Shown here piece by piece: positions 58,930 through 64,000 of a stretch of DNA of 64,000 nt. The notes under the pieces are model-generated. The model had not been told where the DNA came from. It ran no database searches and saw nothing but the letters and a program-made list of their open reading frames with translations. Numbering within the stretch: position 1 is the stretch's first letter; each line of letters starts with the position of its first letter. Location of the stretch: positions 1,063,926-1,127,925 of the forward strand of contig CBDIHH010000007.1 in the NCBI GenBank assembly GCA_965279095.1, in the 5' to 3' direction. Origin of the DNA: CBDIHH01 sp965279095 (lineage in GTDB: Bacteria > Pseudomonadota > Alphaproteobacteria > Caulobacterales > Caulobacteraceae). The translations under genes and the position numbers were made by a program.

Positions 58930-59555
58930 GGTCTCGAAGCGCCGGTCGGGGCGTAGGCGCGCATGAAGCGGGCCGCGGCCTCCTCCGCCAGGGAGCGGAG
59001 GTCGGCGGCGGAGACGCCGGTGGGCAGGCGCATCAGCTGGCGCAGCTGGGTGTGTCCCACCACCATGCCGATGAAGAACTGCGCCGCCTGCAGCGGGTTG
59101 TCGATGTCCAGCACGCCGTCCCGCGACTGCCGCTCCAGAAAAGCCGCGAGCTGCCGCTGGGAGGTGGACGGGCCGGCCTCATAGACCTGGGCGGCCAGGG
59201 CGTTGTCGGCGTTGTCCGCGCCCAGGGCGATCACACGCATGACCGACTGGTTCTGGCCGCTTTGCACCGGCTCCAGCATCGCCGAGGCGAAGTCGGCCAG
59301 GGCGGTCTGCGGGTCCACGCGGCCCTCGCCCGTCTGCAGCGTCGCGGCCAGGTTCCGGGCGCGGCGCGCCACCAGGGCGCGCACCAACGCGGCTTTGCAC
59401 CCGTAATGGTTGTATATCGTCTGTTTGGAGACCCGGGCGACCCGGGCGATAGTCTCGATGGGGGCCGCCAGCCCACGCTCGGCCAGGACCACGGCGGCCG
59501 CGTCGAGGATCGCCTCGTTCTTGTGCAGGTCGATCTGTCCGGCGGCGCGGGGCAT
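58926..59555 (-). CDS. TetR/AcrR-family transcriptional regulator
   Basis: A 209-aa regulator. KNEAILDAAAVVLAERGLAAPIETIARVARVSKQTIYNHYGCKAALV (residues 12-58) is the TetR helix-turn-helix. The C-terminal domain (FASAMLEPVQSG and beyond) is the ligand-binding part, unknown. It overlaps the end of fabI by 4 bases in convergent orientation. Confidence 0.92.
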   Translation of the reverse strand: MPRAAGQIDLHKNEAILDAAAVVLAERGLAAPIETIARVARVSKQTIYNHYGCKAALVRALVARRARNLAATLQTGEGRVDPQTALADFASAMLEPVQSGQNQSVMRVIALGADNADNALAAQVYEAGPSTSQRQLAAFLERQSRDGVLDIDNPLQAAQFFIGMVVGHTQLRQLMRLPTGVSAADLRSLAEEAAARFMRAYAPTGASRP

Positions 59556-59669
59556 GGGCGGGTCACTCCATTCCCGGTTGTGACCCGATCCGGGTCATCG
59601 CACAAGCGTTGATAGACCGCGCGGCCGGGCCTTGGCAAGCCCTCCCGGGGGCCCCCCATAAACCACGAA

Positions 59670-59697
59670 TGGGCGGCCCGTCGCCGGGCCGCCCATC
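59670..59697 (-). terminator. Hairpin downstream of pnp
   Basis: A perfect 12-bp stem, ATGGGCGGCCCG with its inverse, loop TCGC, 30 bases after the pnp stop. The T-run is weak, so termination may be partial or the hairpin may protect the mRNA 3' end. Confidence 0.6.
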
Positions 59698-59726
59698 CTT
59701 GGCTTCGACCTAAGGTCTGAAGCGGT

Positions 59727-61877
59727 CTACTGCGCCGGCTCTTCGGTCCGGGCCTCATCGCGCTTGGAGAGGTCCTCGCCGGTGGTCTGGTCGACCACCT
59801 TCATGGACAGCTTGGTCTTGCCGCGATCGTCGAAGCCGACCAGCTTGACCTTCACCATCTGGCCTTCGGAGACCACGTCCGACACCTTGGCGACCTTGTC
59901 CTTGGCCAGCTGGCTGATGTGGACCAGGCCGTCCTTGGCGCCGAAGAAGTTCACGAAGGCGCCGAAGTCGACGACCTTGACGACCTTGCCGTCGTAGATG
60001 GCGCCGATCTCGGGCTCCTGGGTGATCGACTTGATCCAGTCGATCGCCGCCTTGATCTTGGCGCCGTCCGAAGCCGAGACCTTGACCGAGCCGGTGTCGT
60101 CGATGTTGACCTTGGCGCCGGTCTTCTCGACGATCTCGCGGATGACCTTGCCGCCGGTGCCGATCACTTCGCGGATCTTGTCGGTGGGGATCTGGATGGT
60201 CTCAATCTTGGGGGCGTATTCGCCGATTTCCTCACGCGCGCCAGAGATGGCGTTGGCCATCTCGCCGAGGATGTGGAGACGACCCGCCTTGGCCTGGTGA
60301 AGGGCCTTGGTGAAGATCTCCTCGGTGATGCCGGCGATCTTGATGTCCATCTGCAGCGAGGTGATGCCGTCCTCGGTGCCCGCCACCTTGAAGTCCATGT
60401 CGCCGAGGTGGTCCTCGTCGCCGAGAATGTCGCTGAGCACGGCGAAGCCGTCCGTCTCGAGGATCAGCCCCATGGCGATGCCGGAGACCGGCCGCTTCAG
60501 GGGCACGCCCGCATCCATCAGCGCCAGGGAGGCGCCGCAGACCGAGGCCATCGAGGACGAGCCGTTGGACTCGGTGATCTCAGAGACCAGGCGGATGGTG
60601 TAGGGGAAGTCCGACTTGGCCGGGAGCATCGGCCGCACCGCGCGCCAGGCCAGCTTGCCGTGGCCGATTTCGCGGCGGCCCGGCGAGCCCATCCGGCCCG
60701 TTTCCCCCACCGAATAGGGAGGGAAGTTGTAGTGCAGCAGGAAGCTTTCCTTGTAGGTGCCTTCCAGGGCGTCGATGAACTGCTCGTCGTCGCCGGTGCC
60801 CAGGGTGGCGACCACCAGGGCCTGGGTTTCCCCACGGGTGAACAGGGCCGAGCCGTGGGCCCGCGGCAGGATGCCGACTTCCGGCACGATCTGGCGGACC
60901 TGGTCGACCTTGCGGCCGTCGATGCGCTCGCCGGTCTCGACGATGCCGCGACGGACGATCTCGGCCTCGGCTTCCTTGAACACGCCGCCGAGCTTCATCG
61001 GATCGATCCCATCAGGGTTCGCGTCCGACTTGCAGAGCGCCGCGACCACCTTGGCCTTGGCTTCGCTGATCTTCTCGTGGCGGGCCGACTTGGCGCGTTC
61101 CTTGTAGGCGTTGCGCAGATCGTCGCCGATCATGGCCTTGACCTGGGCCTTCAGGGCGTCCTGGTCTTCCGGCTGGAAGTCCCAGGGCTCCTTGGCCGCG
61201 TGTTCGGCCAGCTCGATGATCGCGTCGATCACCGGCTTGAAGCCGGCCTGGGCGAACAGCACGCCGCCCAGCACGATTTCCTCGGACAGTTCCTGGATCT
61301 CGGATTCGACCATCATCACGGCGTCGGCGGTGCCGGCCACGACGAGGTCCATCTTGTTGTCTTCCTTCAGCTGGTCGAGCGTCGGGTTGAGCACATATTC
61401 GCCGTCGATATAGCCGACGCGGGCGGCGCCGATGGGGCCCATGAAGGGCAGGCCCGACAGGGTCAGGGCGCAGGAGGCGGCGACCATGGCGACGATGTCG
61501 GGGTCGTTCTCGAGGTCATGGGACAGAACGGTGATGACCACCTGGGTCTCGTTCTTGAAGCCCTTGACGAACAGGGGGCGGATCGGGCGGTCGATCAGGC
61601 GGGAAACGAGGGTTTCCTTCTCCGACGGCCGGCCTTCACGCTTGAAGAAGCCGCCCGGGATCTTGCCGGCGGCGAAGGTCTTTTCCTGGTAGTTCACCGT
61701 CAGGGGGAAGAAATCGATCCCCGGCTTCTGGCTGCGGGCGGCGACCACCGTGGCCAGGACGATGGTGTCCCCGTAGGTGGCCAGGACGGCGGCGTCGGCC
61801 TGGCGGGCGATGCGGCCGGTCTCGAAGGTCAGCTTGCGGCCGGCCCATTCGATGCTTTTGCGTTTGATGTCGAACAT
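59727..61877 (-). CDS. pnp: Polyribonucleotide nucleotidyltransferase (PNPase)
   Basis: A 716-aa phosphorolytic 3'-5' exonuclease of mRNA decay. MFDIKRKSIEWAGRKLTFETGRIARQADAAVLATYGDT starts the first RNase PH domain; GSPGRREIGHGKLAWRAV and SNGSSSMASVCGASLALMDAGVPL belong to the second; a KH domain (IPTDKIREVIGTGGKVIREI) and S1 domain (GAIYDGKVVKVVDFGAFVNF) end the protein. MFDIKRK is the usual start; upstream residues are not homologous. Order rpsO-pnp is conserved. Confidence 0.97.
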   Translation of the reverse strand: MFDIKRKSIEWAGRKLTFETGRIARQADAAVLATYGDTIVLATVVAARSQKPGIDFFPLTVNYQEKTFAAGKIPGGFFKREGRPSEKETLVSRLIDRPIRPLFVKGFKNETQVVITVLSHDLENDPDIVAMVAASCALTLSGLPFMGPIGAARVGYIDGEYVLNPTLDQLKEDNKMDLVVAGTADAVMMVESEIQELSEEIVLGGVLFAQAGFKPVIDAIIELAEHAAKEPWDFQPEDQDALKAQVKAMIGDDLRNAYKERAKSARHEKISEAKAKVVAALCKSDANPDGIDPMKLGGVFKEAEAEIVRRGIVETGERIDGRKVDQVRQIVPEVGILPRAHGSALFTRGETQALVVATLGTGDDEQFIDALEGTYKESFLLHYNFPPYSVGETGRMGSPGRREIGHGKLAWRAVRPMLPAKSDFPYTIRLVSEITESNGSSSMASVCGASLALMDAGVPLKRPVSGIAMGLILETDGFAVLSDILGDEDHLGDMDFKVAGTEDGITSLQMDIKIAGITEEIFTKALHQAKAGRLHILGEMANAISGAREEIGEYAPKIETIQIPTDKIREVIGTGGKVIREIVEKTGAKVNIDDTGSVKVSASDGAKIKAAIDWIKSITQEPEIGAIYDGKVVKVVDFGAFVNFFGAKDGLVHISQLAKDKVAKVSDVVSEGQMVKVKLVGFDDRGKTKLSMKVVDQTTGEDLSKRDEARTEEPAQ

Positions 61878-62194
61878 GGTCTTCTTTCTCTGTCCCGGCG
61901 GCGTATTCCAAGACCGGGGGCGGACAGGGCGGGGCCGCTTGGCGGCAGGGTCCGAAATCCTCTCCATCGGCAGGCTGAAGAGGATCGTCATGACCCTCGG
62001 CGTGATTAGCGGGGCCTCTCAACGAGGCCGCCGTCCGGGTCGCTCTCAGCCTGTCCAAGAGCGGCGCGGTTAAGCGTTACAATGCGTGGTTCGAGACGCC
62101 TGCTTGCGCAGGCTCCTCCCCATGACAGCCGTTGCGAACAACCGTCGTCATCCTGAGGAGCCCCGCTCGCGGGGCGTCTCGAAGGACGCAGGTT
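61878..62194. other. Spacer between pnp and rpsO
   Basis: 317 bases without a gene. It holds the convergent repeat pair at 62091-62192. No clear promoter was identified; it presumably contains the pnp leader, which in other bacteria is processed by RNase III. Confidence 0.5.
62091..62192. repeat. Convergent repeat pair (family B-like) between rpsO and pnp
   Basis: First arm 62091-62136 (TCGAGACGCC, hairpin, GCTCCTC, ATGAC) and second arm 62149-62192 (GTCATCCTGAGGAGCCCCGC then GCGGGGCGTCTCGAAGGACG) are inverse copies. The second begins right after the rpsO stop and could block decay or end transcription. Confidence 0.7.
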
Positions 62195-62464
62195 CTAGCG
62201 GCGCAGGCCGAGGGTCGTGATGAGCGCCGTGTATCGGCCCTCGTCGGAGACCTTCAGGTGGTCCAGCAGCCGCCGGCGTTGCGAGACCATCTTGAGCAGG
62301 CCTCGGCGCGAGTGGTTGTCCTTCTTGTGGGTCTTGAAGTGCTCGGTCAGGTTCGCAATCCGCTCGGACAGGATCGAGACTTGCACTTCGGCTGACCCGG
62401 TGTCGCCTTCGCTGCGGGCGTGGGTCGAGATCAGCTCGGCTTTACGTTCGGTAGTGATCGACAT
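62195..62464 (-). CDS. rpsO: 30S ribosomal protein S15
   Basis: An 89-aa ribosomal protein that binds 16S rRNA early in assembly. MSITTERKAELISTHARSEGDTGSAEVQVSILSERIANLTEHFKTHKKDNHSRRGLL is diagnostic S15. Located 2 bases after truB. A start at MSITTERK gives the canonical 89 residues. Confidence 0.98.
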   Translation of the reverse strand: MSITTERKAELISTHARSEGDTGSAEVQVSILSERIANLTEHFKTHKKDNHSRRGLLKMVSQRRRLLDHLKVSDEGRYTALITTLGLRR

Positions 62465-62466
62465 CG

Positions 62467-63408
62467 CTATCCTCCAGAATTGAGGTGAAATACCCGCGTG
62501 GGCGACAACCGCCCGGCGCGCATCTCGCAAAGAGCGACCGCCTGATCCCCATGCATGGCCAAAACGGTCCGCGAGTCGCCGAGGAGGCGGTCACGAAGCG
62601 CTTCGACCTGTCTGGGAAGCAGAACGATCGGTCGCCCCTGCTTGAGGCGGAAAGCGTCTTCTGTGGTCGTGGCCAGGGCCGGGATGTCGTCCAGCGCGGT
62701 CTCGACCGGAAGCAGCGCTTCCGAGGCGGCGCCCTTATGGACCAGTTCCTCCAATGTTTCCAGGCAAATCGCCCGGGCCTCGTCGAAGGCGCCCACCCGG
62801 GTCCGGCGCAGGGCCGAGACATGGGCGCAGGCGCCCAGGGCGGCGGCCAGGTCGCGGACCACGGCGCGGACATAGGCGCCCTTGCCGCAGTCCATCTCGA
62901 TCTCGATGTGGTCGGCGTCGGGCTCGGCGGACACGGCCAGGCGGTGGATGGTGATCAGGCGCGACTTGAGCTCGACCTCGATGCCGGCGCGGGCGAGGTC
63001 ATAGGCGCGCTCGCCGTCGACCTTGATGGCCGAGAAGGCCGGGGGGACCTGCTCGATCAGGCCGACGAAGGCGGGGAGGGCGGCCTCCACCGCGGCGCGG
63101 GTGGGGCGCACGTCGGACTGGTCGGTGACCGCGCCTTCCCGGTCCAGGGTCGTGGTCGTCGATCCCCAGGCGATGGTGAAGCGATAGGTCTTGGAGGCGT
63201 CCACCAGGAAGGGCACGGTCTTGGTGGCCTCGCCCAGGGCGATGGGCAGGATGCCGGTGGCCAGGGGATCCAGGGTGCCCGCGTGCCCGGCCTTCTGCGC
63301 CTCGAACAGCCGCCGCACCCGGCCGACGGCCTGGGTCGAGGTGATGTCATAGGGCTTGTCGAGCACGATCCAGCCCGAGACCGCCAGCCCCTTGCGTTTA
63401 CGCGCCAT
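62467..63408 (-). CDS. truB: tRNA pseudouridine55 synthase
   Basis: A 313-aa enzyme that makes pseudouridine 55 in the T loop. SGWIVLDKPYDITSTQAVGRVRRLF, KAGHAGTLDPLATGILPIALGEATK (catalytic Asp), and KTYRFTIAWG are characteristic. MARKRKG is the chosen start, overlapping the rbfA stop by 11 bases. Confidence 0.97.
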   Translation of the reverse strand: MARKRKGLAVSGWIVLDKPYDITSTQAVGRVRRLFEAQKAGHAGTLDPLATGILPIALGEATKTVPFLVDASKTYRFTIAWGSTTTTLDREGAVTDQSDVRPTRAAVEAALPAFVGLIEQVPPAFSAIKVDGERAYDLARAGIEVELKSRLITIHRLAVSAEPDADHIEIEMDCGKGAYVRAVVRDLAAALGACAHVSALRRTRVGAFDEARAICLETLEELVHKGAASEALLPVETALDDIPALATTTEDAFRLKQGRPIVLLPRQVEALRDRLLGDSRTVLAMHGDQAVALCEMRAGRLSPTRVFHLNSGG

Positions 63409-63871
63409 GCTTGTCCTGCGCGTCATCCTCGCCGTCGAAATCCAGGCCGCCCGGCCCGAGGTCCTCGGGCTTGATCAGGTCGCCCTGGATCTTGGGGTCG
63501 TCGAACAGCCGGTTCATCCTTTCCGCCGCCTCGAAGGTCTCGTCGTGGCGGAAGACGAGGTCGGGGGTGAAGCGCATGACGATGCGATGGCCAAGCTGGC
63601 CCCGCAGGAACTTGGTGTGCTTGTTCAAGGCGGTGACGACGGCCTCGGAGTCCTGGCCGCCGAGGGACTCCACGAACACGAAGGCGTGGCGCAGGTCCGT
63701 CGACATCCGCGCCTCGGTGACGGTGACCGACGAGGACTGCAGCACGGGGTCCTGCAACATCTGCTCGCGCAGGATGTCGACCATGGCGTGGCGGATCAGC
63801 TCGCCGGCCCGAAGCTGGCGCTGGGAGGGGCCGGACATCTTGGCCCGGACCCCCTTGGAGGGGCGTTTCAT
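63398..63871 (-). CDS. rbfA: Ribosome-binding factor A
   Basis: A 157-aa factor for 16S rRNA maturation. RQLRAGELIRHAMVDILREQMLQDPVLQSSSVTVTEARMSTDLRHAFVFVESL and LGHRIVMRFTPDLVFRHDETFEAAERMNRLF match the family; a C-terminal acidic tail is added. It heads rbfA-truB-rpsO-pnp; infB would be expected upstream, beyond the window. Confidence 0.96.
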   Translation of the reverse strand: MKRPSKGVRAKMSGPSQRQLRAGELIRHAMVDILREQMLQDPVLQSSSVTVTEARMSTDLRHAFVFVESLGGQDSEAVVTALNKHTKFLRGQLGHRIVMRFTPDLVFRHDETFEAAERMNRLFDDPKIQGDLIKPEDLGPGGLDFDGEDDAQDKHGA

Positions 63872-64000
63872 GAGGTGTTTCCTTTCGCCTGGCGGCGGAT
63901 CGGACGCCGGACGGGCAGGGGAGGCGCGGCGAGGGGCGGCTTTCTAGGGCGCGATCCGCGAAAAGGTAAGCGATTTCCTGGGCGGTCCGCGCCGAGGCGG

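Noticed and set aside
1..64000. tRNA, rRNA, CRISPR, prophage and parS sites
   Set aside because: No T-loop plus cloverleaf pattern, rRNA stretch, regular spacer array, phage gene or good parS palindrome was seen. The CACGTG hexamers found lie in genes and lack extended symmetry.

Overview
The window is a contiguous chromosomal segment of a very GC-rich alphaproteobacterium. Gene order (rpsT-dnaA, then dnaN, recF and gyrB), rbfA-truB-rpsO-pnp, GANTC sites (the CcrM methylation motif) before dnaA and a GAAC-N7-GAAC LexA box all suit the Caulobacterales, probably a Caulobacter or Phenylobacterium relative. This placement rests on gene content and order only; no database search was possible.

Region 1 (1-27.7 kb) is a surface-glycan locus. 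It starts with the end of a GDP-L-fucose synthase gene. A leftward bifunctional glycosyltransferase gene (985-3264) diverges from a rightward run of 17 genes (3454-21445), many joined by ATGA or TGATG overlaps. The run encodes a sugar epimerase, a large glycosyltransferase-like protein, a PLP sugar aminotransferase, two formyltransferase-fold enzymes, an asparagine-synthase-like amidotransferase, a WbqC-like protein, a polysaccharide-deacetylase-like protein, several methyltransferases, two non-haem iron oxygenases, a radical SAM/SPASM enzyme and a secreted protein. A plausible reading is synthesis of a rare, N-acylated (probably formylated), methylated or amidated sugar polymer, or glycosylation of a surface protein. 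A BLUF photoreceptor, a small HTH protein, a membrane protein and an aldehyde dehydrogenase follow. The dTDP-L-rhamnose operon (rfbC-rfbB-rfbD-rfbA, 24390-27746) closes the region behind a clear TTGACG-N17-TATACC promoter.

Region 2 (27.7-48.6 kb) is housekeeping: a DMT transporter, ubiB-ubiE divergent from mutM, a TraB/GumN-like protein, rpsT with a good promoter and terminator, dnaA, dnaN, recF, gyrB, recQ, a NUDIX hydrolase, a fasciclin lipoprotein, a MoxR/VWA pair and comM (yifB). A GIY-YIG endonuclease gene bracketed by inverted palindromic repeats sits between dnaN and recF, and related palindrome pairs lie elsewhere in the window.

Region 3 (48.6-64 kb) holds an MFS transporter, gshB, a SirB1-like protein, yraN, rsmI, a 2-hydroxyacid dehydrogenase, an SH3-like secreted protein, fabA-fabB, a low-molecular-weight phosphatase, a fabI gene broken by an apparent one-base deletion, a TetR regulator, pnp, rpsO, truB and rbfA. 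At least four families of intergenic palindromic repeats are present. No tRNA, rRNA, CRISPR array, transposase or prophage was seen.

Most noteworthy: the GIY-YIG/palindrome unit and its possible non-autonomous relatives; the duplicated N-terminal domain in the 755-residue glycosyltransferase-like protein; the beta-rich domain shared between the radical SAM enzyme and a free-standing protein; a formyltransferase lacking its catalytic Asn; the LexA and DnaA boxes before comM; and the fabI frameshift.
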